From positions 1 through 9,423 of the forward strand of contig WFOM01000077.1 of NCBI GenBank assembly GCA_015488075.1: DNA of 9,423 nt. The letters are read 5' to 3'. Source of the stretch: Helicobacteraceae bacterium. GTDB taxonomy: Bacteria; Campylobacterota; Campylobacteria; Campylobacterales; Sulfurimonadaceae. Of the stretch, positions 1-6,564 are shown in pieces. Each line of letters starts with the position of its first letter. The stretch's first letter is position 1. The notes beneath the pieces are model-generated. The model ran no database searches and was not told where the DNA came from. It was given only the letters and a program-made list of their open reading frames with translations. The translations under genes were made by a program, and so were the position numbers.

Positions 1-1562
1 AAGTTATATATATAAACGACTATCTGGCAAACAGGATTATAGGTGCCAAGAAGGAAAAAATTTTGGAGCTTGATCTGAATTCATTAAAAGATAAAAGTTT
101 TTTGCCTACACTAAAACATACACTCAAAGACGGTTTTTCCAAATATCGGGGACCATACAAAACTACCATGACAGACAAAAAACTGTGGATACATCTTATA
201 TCTTCAAGGATAGAGATAGATAAAGACAGATATGAATATGTCGCCATTATGATAGACCAGACTGAGCTTCATCAGGCACATGATCGTATAGAGTATCTTG
301 CATATTATGACGAACTTACAGATATACCAAAAAGAAAGATTTTTATAGATGAGCTTAAAAAAGCTTTGTCTGTGTATAAAAGAAAAAAAACAAGAAGCAC
401 ACTTATATATTTTGACCTTGACAACTTTAAAGATATAAACGACTATATGGGGCATAATGTAGGTGATGAGCTTCTAAAACATGTCGCAATCCAGACAAGA
501 AAAGCTATAAGAGATACAGATATAGTAGCAAGGATGGGAGGGGATGAGTTTGCTGTTTTACTTACCAATCTGCCTGAGGAGAAAAACTATGCTATTATAA
601 AGTCGCTGGAGGTTGCAAAAAGAATCAAAAAGTATGTTAGTGAAAACTTTTATGTTGAAGATAAAATTTTCAATACAGATTTGAGTATAGGTATAGTTTT
701 GGTAGATGATAGTTTCAAAGATGTTTATGAGATAGTAAAATATGCTGATGCTGCTATGTATAAAGCAAAACAGGATTCAAAAGACGGTATAGTCATATTT
801 GATGAGGCTTTGGAAGCAGAGATAAAACAAAAATATACTATAAAAGATGAACTAAAAACCGCTATAAAAGAGCATCAGTTTGAACTCTATCTGCAGCCAA
901 AAGTTAACAAAGAGTTCAAGGTTTTTTCAGCCGAAGCACTTGTAAGGTGGAATCATCCCCAAAGAGGTCTTGTTATGCCTGATGTTTTTATACCTGTTCT
1001 TAACGATTTTGGTATGATGGGAGATTTTACACTGGAAGTTTTGAGACTTGCCAAAGATATATCAAAATATCTGCCGAGCTATTTTGTTTTGTCTGTAAAT
1101 ATCTCCGCACAGGACATACAAAGCATAAGTTTTGTTTCAAATATAAAAAATATTATAAAAGATTTTAACTGTAAACTTGATTTGGAACTGACTGAGCAGA
1201 TGTTTATAAACAATGTTGAGGTATCTCAGGAAAATATGATAAAGCTTAGTAAACTTGGTGTAGAGTTCAGTCTGGATGATTTTGGGACAGGCTACTCCTC
1301 TTTGACATACTTAAAGCAGTTGCCGTTTAACTATGTCAAGATAGATCAGAGTTTTGTAAGAGATATGATAAATGACATAGATGACCTTGCTATAGTAAAA
1401 ACCATTATAGCTATGGCTCATACTCTTGGGCTTAAAACCATATCTGAAGGTGTTGAGACACAGCATCAGTGTGATATTTTAAGAGAGATGGGGTGTGACT
1501 ATTTTCAGGGGTATTTTTACGGCAAGCCGCTACCTGTAGATGAATTTGTAAAATTACTTTAA
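1..1562 (+). CDS. PAS-GGDEF-EAL cyclic-di-GMP signalling protein, 5' end missing
   Basis: Probable dual diguanylate cyclase / c-di-GMP phosphodiesterase. The frame is open from nt 3 to the TAA at 1560-1562, so the gene starts upstream of the window; the TTG at 63 is not a convincing start. Residue numbers below count from that TTG. A PAS-like fold fills the N-terminal part (nt 3 to about 270), ending in the linker IMIDQTELHQAHDRIEYLAY that often joins PAS to GGDEF. The GGDEF domain covers about 80-245, with an intact GGDEF active site at 159-163 and an RDTD inhibitory I-site five residues before it. The EAL domain covers about 265-497: EAL 291-293, VNISAQ, ELTEQ, DDFGTG 405-410, VKIDQSF, SEGVE 461-465 and FQGY are all present. 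Both halves therefore look catalytically competent, though which activity dominates cannot be read from sequence. No sensory or membrane part is visible. The 3' end overlaps the convergent deacetylase gene by 9 nt. Confidence 0.93.
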   Translation, partial: VIYINDYLANRIIGAKKEKILELDLNSLKDKSFLPTLKHTLKDGFSKYRGPYKTTMTDKKLWIHLISSRIEIDKDRYEYVAIMIDQTELHQAHDRIEYLAYYDELTDIPKRKIFIDELKKALSVYKRKKTRSTLIYFDLDNFKDINDYMGHNVGDELLKHVAIQTRKAIRDTDIVARMGGDEFAVLLTNLPEEKNYAIIKSLEVAKRIKKYVSENFYVEDKIFNTDLSIGIVLVDDSFKDVYEIVKYADAAMYKAKQDSKDGIVIFDEALEAEIKQKYTIKDELKTAIKEHQFELYLQPKVNKEFKVFSAEALVRWNHPQRGLVMPDVFIPVLNDFGMMGDFTLEVLRLAKDISKYLPSYFVLSVNISAQDIQSISFVSNIKNIIKDFNCKLDLELTEQMFINNVEVSQENMIKLSKLGVEFSLDDFGTGYSSLTYLKQLPFNYVKIDQSFVRDMINDIDDLAIVKTIIAMAHTLGLKTISEGVETQHQCDILREMGCDYFQGYFYGKPLPVDEFVKLL

Positions 1563-2552
1563 TACCACCCACATATAGCTAAACCACATCCATCTTTCGT
1601 CTTTGTCTTTTGCCGTGCAGGTGTAGTGGTCTCTTGGATATTTTAGTTTTGTTTTTGACTCTATTGTGATTGTTGTAGGAGTTGTATAGTCGATTTTGAG
1701 TCTTTCTCCATTTGATCTGAAACACTCTATCTTCAGCTTTTTTTGAAGTTTAAGGGTTAGTTTCGGAGGGTTGTTTTTTGGTGTTACTATAGTGTCATTA
1801 TTTACAGCGGTTATGGGCATCGGTTTTGTGCTTACTTTTAGTTTGAAACCTTTAAAATTTGCATATCTTCCTGCAAGCGGAAATCTGGTAAGAGCCAGAA
1901 AATCGCTTTTGTTTGAGATAGGAGCAGAGTTTTGTGCAACACCGATATAACCTAAGTCTTTAACAATTTTTTTAACTCTTTTATCAAATTCTCCAAAAGG
2001 ATAAGCCAACATCTTCACGGGTGACTTGTATGGTTTTAGATATTTGTCTATAAACTTTTGACATTTTAGTATCTCTTTTTTGACCTCTTTTTCCAATACT
2101 TTCTCATCATATCTGACCAAGAACCGGTGAGTATGGGTATGGTTGGCAAACTCACAGCCGTTTTTACCCATCTCCTGCATCTCTTCAATGCGCATATATC
2201 TTTTTGACCGGTGCAGTGTAGGGGCTGAGTTTACAAAAACCGTAAAAGGAAAATTAAAAGATTTTAAAATCGGGTAAGCAACTTTATATACAGATTTGTA
2301 TGAATCATCTATCGTTATGGCAACCGTTTTTTTTGGAAGCTGTTTGTTTTCTTTTAGGTATTTTATGATTTTGGAGAGTTTCCAAACTGTGAAGTTGTTC
2401 TCTTTTAGATACTGCAGATGTTTTTTAAAATCTTTTGAAGATATGTTCGTGCTTGGATATCTGAACTCATCAAATCTGTGGTATTGCAAAACTACGGCAT
2501 AATCCTGTGCCAAAAGTTTCAATCCGAAAAAAATAAATAATAATCTATACAT
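1554..2552 (-). CDS. Secreted polysaccharide deacetylase (NodB-like, CE4 family)
   Basis: Probable metal-dependent carbohydrate N- or O-deacetylase acting outside the cytoplasm. The 332-residue product opens with a short signal peptide (MYRLLFIFFGLKLLA, likely cut near LLA|Q). Next comes VVLQYHRFD, typical of the PgaB-like branch of CE4 enzymes. NodB motifs follow in order: TIDD (80-83, base and metal Asp), HTHTH (138-142, metal His pair as H-x3-H) and LAYPFGEFD (182-190). The deacetylase core ends near residue 230. The last ~100 residues are Thr/Lys-rich, look beta-stranded and are not recognised. The ATG at 2552 overlaps the folP stop by 8 nt, with no strong ribosome binding site, so translation is probably coupled to folP. 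Substrate is unknown: peptidoglycan, exopolysaccharide or another glycan are all possible. It sits beside a c-di-GMP gene, but the two are convergent and not co-transcribed. Confidence 0.9.
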   Translation of the reverse strand: MYRLLFIFFGLKLLAQDYAVVLQYHRFDEFRYPSTNISSKDFKKHLQYLKENNFTVWKLSKIIKYLKENKQLPKKTVAITIDDSYKSVYKVAYPILKSFNFPFTVFVNSAPTLHRSKRYMRIEEMQEMGKNGCEFANHTHTHRFLVRYDEKVLEKEVKKEILKCQKFIDKYLKPYKSPVKMLAYPFGEFDKRVKKIVKDLGYIGVAQNSAPISNKSDFLALTRFPLAGRYANFKGFKLKVSTKPMPITAVNNDTIVTPKNNPPKLTLKLQKKLKIECFRSNGERLKIDYTTPTTITIESKTKLKYPRDHYTCTAKDKDERWMWFSYMWVVLK

Positions 2553-3684
2553 CTTTTAAAGCTTTGTATATTTCAACTGCTTGTTTATGCTCATAAACAT
2601 CATGGACCCTGAGTATGGAGGCACCCTCATCAAGTGCTTTTAGATGAAGTGTCAAAGTTCCAGACAGTCTTTTTTTGACATCACTTGGGAAGATTTTGTC
2701 TATCATTGATTTTCTTGAAGCACCAACCAAAAGAGGAAGCCTGAATTTTTTAAAATGGCTTATATGTTTTATAAGCTCCAAATTATGCTCTAATGTTTTT
2801 CCAAAACCTATCCCTACATCCAAAACTATATCATCTATACCAAAAGCTTTTGCTTTTTCTAATCTCTCTTTGAAAAACTCCTCTATATCAAGTATAACAT
2901 CATCATATGTGGGATTGTTTTGCATGGTTTTCGGGTCGTTTTGCATATGCATTATAACCGCGGTTGCATTGTAACTTGCACACAGTTTGCAGATTTCGTC
3001 GTCTCTTAATCCGGTTATATCGTTTACTATACCAAATCCTCTATCAAGCACATACGATACAACTTTTGGCGAATAAGAATCTATACTAAAAACCGTTTTT
3101 TCAAAAAGTTTTGTTTTGTAAATCTCATCAACTATAGGTTTTATCCTCTTTAGTTCTTCCTCTTCACCGACATACTCTGCTCCCGGTCTTGAGGAAACAG
3201 CTCCTATGTCTATGATGTCTGCTCCGTCTGCTATCATCTTTTCGATTTTAAAAACAGCATCTTTTCCTTTAAATCTGCTACCTTCAAAGAAGCTGTCATC
3301 ATTGGCATTTATAACACCCATTATCTTTATATCAAACTCTTTTTCTTTTAAAAACTCAGAGAGTTTTAGTGCCAAATCTTTCAGTCCGAAAGGCTGGGCT
3401 TTTTCTTTTTGTGAGAGGATTTTTATATGTTTTTTTGTAGCTATTAAAATGCCGTCAACTATCTTTTCTTTTGCAACTATTACACCGTCTGGAACAGCCA
3501 GGTCGGCACCTATACTTAAAGCATCCTGTTTTAGGATGTTTGCGGCACCAACATGCATATCTTTTATGTAAAAAAGGTAGTGTTTGTGTTTTGATGAAAG
3601 TATATCTATACCGCCTTTGTCCGTGCCAAGCTTTTTTAGGTATGTTTTTATATCTATATCGTTTGAGAGTCTTTTTACTTTCAT
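2545..3684 (-). CDS. folP: Dihydropteroate synthase with N-terminal extension
   Basis: Condenses p-aminobenzoate with 6-hydroxymethyl-dihydropterin pyrophosphate in cytoplasmic folate synthesis; the family is the sulfonamide target. The TIM-barrel motifs lie in residues 120-379: IMGVINANDDSFFEGSRF (loop 1), DIGAVSSRPGAEYV (loop 2), FSIDSYSP, IVNDITGLRDDE, VIMHMQ, LDVGIGFGKTLEHN, LLVGASRKSMI and ILRVHDVYEHKQA. At 379 residues it is about 100 longer than most bacterial FolP proteins. Residues 1-118 form an extra N-terminal region, which I recall also being present in Helicobacter FolP. Loop 1 reads NANDDSFF where the common form is NVTPDSFS. The ATG at 3684 overlaps the holB stop as ATGA; its ribosome binding site is weak, consistent with translational coupling. 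The 3' end overlaps the deacetylase start by 8 nt. Confidence 0.95.
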   Translation of the reverse strand: MKVKRLSNDIDIKTYLKKLGTDKGGIDILSSKHKHYLFYIKDMHVGAANILKQDALSIGADLAVPDGVIVAKEKIVDGILIATKKHIKILSQKEKAQPFGLKDLALKLSEFLKEKEFDIKIMGVINANDDSFFEGSRFKGKDAVFKIEKMIADGADIIDIGAVSSRPGAEYVGEEEELKRIKPIVDEIYKTKLFEKTVFSIDSYSPKVVSYVLDRGFGIVNDITGLRDDEICKLCASYNATAVIMHMQNDPKTMQNNPTYDDVILDIEEFFKERLEKAKAFGIDDIVLDVGIGFGKTLEHNLELIKHISHFKKFRLPLLVGASRKSMIDKIFPSDVKKRLSGTLTLHLKALDEGASILRVHDVYEHKQAVEIYKALKDV

Positions 3685-4286
3685 TTTACAACCAGTGACA
3701 TAAGAATGTATGAAAAAACATTTTGGACTCTTGAGTTAAGCTCAAGCGCCATAAAACCTTTTTCAAAACTTTCAAGCTGTTTTGTGTTCAGTCTTACACC
3801 GTCTTGTATGATTTTTTTCTGAATTGCCTGAAGGTATTGTTTTGCTTCTACTTTTGAGAGTGTTTTTACATATTTTAATATCTCAAAAACATTTTTGAGT
3901 GTAAGTTTTTTAAAATCCGTATCTATTTGTATATCTTCTTTTTTTGTTATTTCTTTAAATACGGGAAGTCTTGATCTTATAGTAGGAAGTAGTTGTGATT
4001 TTGTAGGTGAAAATATTATAAAATATATGTTTTTTGGAGGTTCTTCCAAGAGTTTAAGAAGTGAGTTTTGTGCTTCTGTTCCAAACTCATAGCCCCCGAA
4101 AATTATGTATTTGGTTCTTGTTTCTTTTATATATGCAACTCTTGTAACCTCTTTTGAATGCTCAAGCAAAAATTTATCCTCAAGCACTTCTATAACATAA
4201 TCAAGAGATAAATCCTGTTTTATTTGCTCTTTGGAACTTTCAAAGTCTTGTGTTATATATATAAAACTTTGGTTATATGGAAACAT
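3681..4286 (-). CDS. holB: DNA polymerase III delta' subunit, short form
   Basis: Clamp-loader subunit that helps place the sliding clamp at primed DNA. The product keeps the central AAA+ segment of delta'/gamma-type proteins: a sensor-like strand TKYIIFGGYEFG, then AQNSLLKLLEEPP (residues 71-83), NIYFIIFSPTKSQLLPTIRSRLP with the SRC-like SRL, and a helical C-terminal part. At 201 residues it is much shorter than E. coli delta' (334). It shows no Walker A loop and no cysteines, so no zinc site. I chose ATG 4286 because GGAGAGG (4296-4290) lies just upstream with 6 nt between GGAG and ATG. A GTG at 4307 would add seven residues but has no good ribosome binding site. The start overlaps hobA by 14 nt, and the stop overlaps folP as ATGA. 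The position after hobA and before folP matches Campylobacter and Helicobacter order as I recall it. Confidence 0.85.
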   Translation of the reverse strand: MFPYNQSFIYITQDFESSKEQIKQDLSLDYVIEVLEDKFLLEHSKEVTRVAYIKETRTKYIIFGGYEFGTEAQNSLLKLLEEPPKNIYFIIFSPTKSQLLPTIRSRLPVFKEITKKEDIQIDTDFKKLTLKNVFEILKYVKTLSKVEAKQYLQAIQKKIIQDGVRLNTKQLESFEKGFMALELNSRVQNVFSYILMSLVVK

Positions 4287-4821
4287 CAACCTCTCCAAAG
4301 ATTGCACAGCTTAGTGACTCGTCAAAGATTTTATAAAGCTGCAAAAGTTTTATATCAACATCTTTATCATATGAGTTGAGCCTGAAACTGTTTTGGTAGT
4401 CTTCGTCAAATATCCACAGATAGCTGTCGCTTTTTCTTTTTGGCAAATCCGCTTTTTTGTCATCCCCTCTGCCTATATACCAGTAGATGTATTCGTCATT
4501 AAATGCCATATTTATCATATCTTCTATCATATCAAGTTCGCTGACAAGAGAGACATTTTTAAATTTTCTGCAGATATCATCAATTGACACTACAGATACA
4601 AGAGGTCTTTGCAAGAAGTTGTTGTTTATGTTTGAGAGTATGTATTCTTTAAACCATTCTCTCTCTTCATCAACTATAATGATAACTGTTTTTCCTTCCA
4701 GAATCGATGAGAGTGTTTTTGCAGTGGGTGTTGCCCACTCAAATCTTATCTCCTCTATCCAGCTGTATGTAGCCCCTTTTGCTCTTATGGCATCAAGGCT
4801 CCACTGAACAAACTCCTGCAT
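4273..4821 (-). CDS. hobA: HobA, DnaA-binding replication initiation factor
   Basis: HobA binds DnaA domain I and promotes assembly of the DnaA-oriC complex; it is a structural counterpart of gamma-proteobacterial DiaA and is restricted to Campylobacterota. The 182-residue length fits the H. pylori protein (about 180). Recognisable shared patterns are WFKEYILSNIN (residues ~56-66), RPLVSVVSIDD, the YWYIGRG strand, SYLWIFDED (~133-141) and DIKLLQLYKIFDESLSCAIF near the C-terminus; these resemble WFLNYILSNLN, RPLLSVI, SFLWLFEE and DYKLLQLFKLFENALF as I remember them from HP1230. There is no signal peptide or membrane segment, so it is cytoplasmic. The ATG at 4821 lies 2 nt after the lysC stop (TAAAAATG), which suggests coupling. 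The last ~14 nt also encode the start of holB in another frame. Confidence 0.9.
   Translation of the reverse strand: MQEFVQWSLDAIRAKGATYSWIEEIRFEWATPTAKTLSSILEGKTVIIIVDEEREWFKEYILSNINNNFLQRPLVSVVSIDDICRKFKNVSLVSELDMIEDMINMAFNDEYIYWYIGRGDDKKADLPKRKSDSYLWIFDEDYQNSFRLNSYDKDVDIKLLQLYKIFDESLSCAIFGEVDVSI
4290..4296 (-). promoter_or_regulatory. Ribosome binding site deciding the holB start
   Basis: GGAGAGG on the minus strand inside the 3' end of hobA. It places the ATG at 4286 at standard spacing and argues against the GTG at 4307. Confidence 0.6.
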
Positions 4822-4823
4822 TT

Positions 4824-6035
4824 TTATTTGTCTAACTCATATGCTTCGTGAAGTGCTCTAACAGCCAGTTCACCGTATTTTTCATCAACAACCATAGATA
4901 TTTTTATCTCGCTTGTTGAAATCATGTTTATATTTATATTTTCATTTGCCAAAGCAGAAAATGCTTTTGCGGCAACTCCTGAGTGAGACTTCATACCGAC
5001 ACCTACTACACTTACTTTGCATATAGCCTCATTGTAGCTGTCATCTTCTATGTCTCCGTTGTCAACAAATGTGTCAACCACGGCTTTTGCATCATTAAGG
5101 TCTGTTTTTGGAACCGTAAAGTCTATATTTGTTTTTCCGCTGTGAGCTTTGTTTTGGATTATCATATCAACATTTACATTTGCATTTGCCAGTGCATTAA
5201 AGATTTCACTAGCGATTCCGGGTCTGTCTTTTACACCCATCAAAGAGATTCTTGCCTGGTTTTTGTCTAAAGCTATCCCACTAACTAACGGTTTTTCCAT
5301 GATATTTTCTTCCTTTGTTATTAATGTTCCTTCATCTTCGCTGAAACTGCTTCTTGTAACCAAATTTACATTCAGTTTTTTTGCAAGTTCAACTGAGCGG
5401 TTTTGCAAAACTTTAGCCCCCAAACTTGCAAGCTCCAACATTTCGTCATATGAGATTTTGTCAAGTTTTTTTGCTTTTGGCTCTATCCTTGGGTCGGTTG
5501 TATATATGCCGTCAACATCGGTATATATCTCACACAAATCAGCTTTTAATGCTCCGGCTATCGCAACCGCACTCAGATCGCTTCCTCCGCGACCGAGTGT
5601 CGTTACGTTTCCTTCTTTGTCAACACCCTGGAAGCCTGCAACTACTACAATCTTTCCTTCATTTAACTCTTTTTGCATGTTTGAGGGGTCTATCTCTTCT
5701 ATTCTTGCCTTTGTGTGTGCATCATCGGTAACTATACCGGCTCTTCTTCCGCTCATAGCCACTGCAGGATATCCCATCTCGTTTAGTGCTATAGAAAGCA
5801 GTGCGGAAGTTACTCTCTCGCCGGAACTTAGAAGCATATCCATCTCTTCTTTTTTCGGATTTTGACTGAAATGATTTGCATACTCTATAAGCTTGTTTGT
5901 TTCACCGCTCATAGCTGAGACAACAACTACAACATCATCCCCTGCTTCTTTTATCTTTGCAACTCTTTTTGCGACATTTTCAATTCTTTCTAAACTACCT
6001 ACGCTTGTTCCGCCAAACTTTAAAACTTTTAACAT
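4824..6035 (-). CDS. lysC: Aspartate kinase
   Basis: Phosphorylates aspartate, the first step towards lysine/diaminopimelate, threonine and methionine; in this phylum it also feeds peptidoglycan synthesis. The 403 residues match the monofunctional class (about 400-410). The kinase domain spans about 1-245, with the N-terminal KFGGTSVGS loop (6-14), SSGERVTSALL (70-80), TTLGRGGSDLSAVA (145-158) and YTDVDGIYTTDPR (171-183). Two ACT domains follow at about 262-335 and 340-403, both with the usual GxAxxxFxALAxxxxNxxM pattern. This implies feedback control by lysine and/or threonine in line with the family, though the effector is not readable. The ATG at 6035 directly abuts the rppH stop (TAG|ATG). 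GAAGGG lies about 9 nt upstream as ribosome binding site. No homoserine dehydrogenase fusion is present. Confidence 0.97.
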   Translation of the reverse strand: MLKVLKFGGTSVGSLERIENVAKRVAKIKEAGDDVVVVVSAMSGETNKLIEYANHFSQNPKKEEMDMLLSSGERVTSALLSIALNEMGYPAVAMSGRRAGIVTDDAHTKARIEEIDPSNMQKELNEGKIVVVAGFQGVDKEGNVTTLGRGGSDLSAVAIAGALKADLCEIYTDVDGIYTTDPRIEPKAKKLDKISYDEMLELASLGAKVLQNRSVELAKKLNVNLVTRSSFSEDEGTLITKEENIMEKPLVSGIALDKNQARISLMGVKDRPGIASEIFNALANANVNVDMIIQNKAHSGKTNIDFTVPKTDLNDAKAVVDTFVDNGDIEDDSYNEAICKVSVVGVGMKSHSGVAAKAFSALANENININMISTSEIKISMVVDEKYGELAVRALHEAYELDK

Positions 6036-6506
6036 CTACAAATACCCTTCTTTTTTAAAATATTCCAAAACCTCTTTGTAAACAGGTTGTTTAAAGTGTG
6101 CAGTATAATCCAAAACACTCTCTATATCTACAAATTTGTAACTGTCAAATTCGGGGTGTTTTGTGTTTATATCTATGTTTGCACTTTTTTTTAGTCGGAC
6201 AAGAAAATATTTTTGTTTCTGCCCTTTAAAAGGCTTCATCTTTTTTGCGATTTTTTCCGGAAAATCGTAGCTTATCCATTTGGGATACTCAGCTATTATT
6301 TTTACTTTATCAGTGCCTATTTCTTCTTTTAGTTCCCTAAACATTGCCTCTTTTGGATTTTCCCCTTCATCTATGCCACCTTGCGGGAACTGCCATACTC
6401 CGGCTATGTCGTTTCTTTGTGCTATAAAAATTTTTTTCTCATTCGGATAATTTGGAGACAAAATTATCATAGCCACATTTGGTCTGTATAAATCCTCTTT
6501 AGCCAA
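6036..6506 (-). CDS. rppH: RNA pyrophosphohydrolase, Nudix family
   Basis: Removes pyrophosphate from mRNA 5' ends to trigger decay; also called NudH or InvA in older annotation, with dinucleoside polyphosphate hydrolase activity in the family. At 156 residues it has the usual family length. YRPNVAMIILSPN at the start, the GVWQFPQGGIDEGE approach and a full Nudix box (G43-x5-E49-x7-R57-E58-L-x-E61-E62-x-G64) show an intact metal site; KPFKGQKQKYFLVRL is typical of RppH. The start is the TTG at 6506: AGGA (6517-6514) sits 7 nt upstream, the frame closes at 6534-6536, and no ATG or GTG fits. It is the first large gene of the minus-strand operon and has its own TATAAT box at 6538-6533. It abuts lysC with no gap. 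Confidence 0.94.
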   Translation of the reverse strand: MAKEDLYRPNVAMIILSPNYPNEKKIFIAQRNDIAGVWQFPQGGIDEGENPKEAMFRELKEEIGTDKVKIIAEYPKWISYDFPEKIAKKMKPFKGQKQKYFLVRLKKSANIDINTKHPEFDSYKFVDIESVLDYTAHFKQPVYKEVLEYFKKEGYL

Positions 6507-6513
6507 AACAAAG

Positions 6514-6517
6514 TCCT
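6514..6517 (-). promoter_or_regulatory. Ribosome binding site supporting the rppH TTG start
   Basis: AGGA on the minus strand lies 7 nt before the TTG at 6506. No ATG or GTG lies in frame between here and the in-frame stop at 6534-6536. Confidence 0.5.
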
Positions 6518-6532
6518 GAATTTTTTTGTAAA

Positions 6533-6538
6533 ATTATA
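6533..6538 (-). promoter_or_regulatory. Predicted -10 box of the rppH operon
   Basis: On the minus strand the sequence reads TTTAAGTATAATTTTAC, with a perfect TATAAT at 6538-6533. A start of transcription 6-7 nt further would give a leader of about 20 nt that contains the AGGA ribosome binding site of rppH. Campylobacterota sigma-70 promoters usually lack a strong -35 box, and none is clear here (TTGGGT is the best, a poor match). The box lies after the stop of the small ORF, so rppH can be expressed independently of it. Confidence 0.6.
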
Positions 6539-6540
6539 CT

Positions 6541-6564
6541 TAAATTGGTATTAAACCCAAATTA
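6541..6564. repeat. Interrupted palindrome in front of rppH
   Basis: TAAATTGG (6541-6548) and CCAAATTA (6557-6564) are inverted copies matching at 7 of 8 bases around an 8-nt centre. The right arm contains the stop codon of the small ORF. The element covers roughly the -16 to -40 zone of the rppH promoter, fitting an operator. A weak RNA hairpin ending the small transcript is possible, but the stem is AT-rich and no U-run follows on the minus strand. Confidence 0.4.

Noticed and set aside
63..65. TTG as start of the c-di-GMP gene
   Set aside because: The same frame is open back to the first bases of the window and reads like continuing PAS sequence (YINDYLANRIIGA), with no ribosome binding site before the TTG.
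383..390. A8 homopolymer in the c-di-GMP gene as a phase-variation tract
   Set aside because: Short A-runs encoding Lys are common in such AT-rich genomes. Known phase-variable tracts in this phylum are mostly longer G/C runs, and the frame is intact.
12..447. Near-identical stretch ATATAAACGACTAT at about 10-23 and 434-447
   Set aside because: It encodes INDY in both a PAS-like and a GGDEF context. It is short and AT-rich with no further homology around it, so chance is the simplest explanation.
4287..4307. GTG 4307 start for holB, adding seven residues
   Set aside because: There is no ribosome binding site before it, while GGAGAGG is well placed for the ATG at 4286.
5149..5865. 238-codon plus-strand frame opposite lysC
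   Set aside because: It is antisense to a fully conserved aspartate kinase and rich in Ser/Phe/Pro as expected of a mirror frame. No family resemblance or independent start signals were seen.
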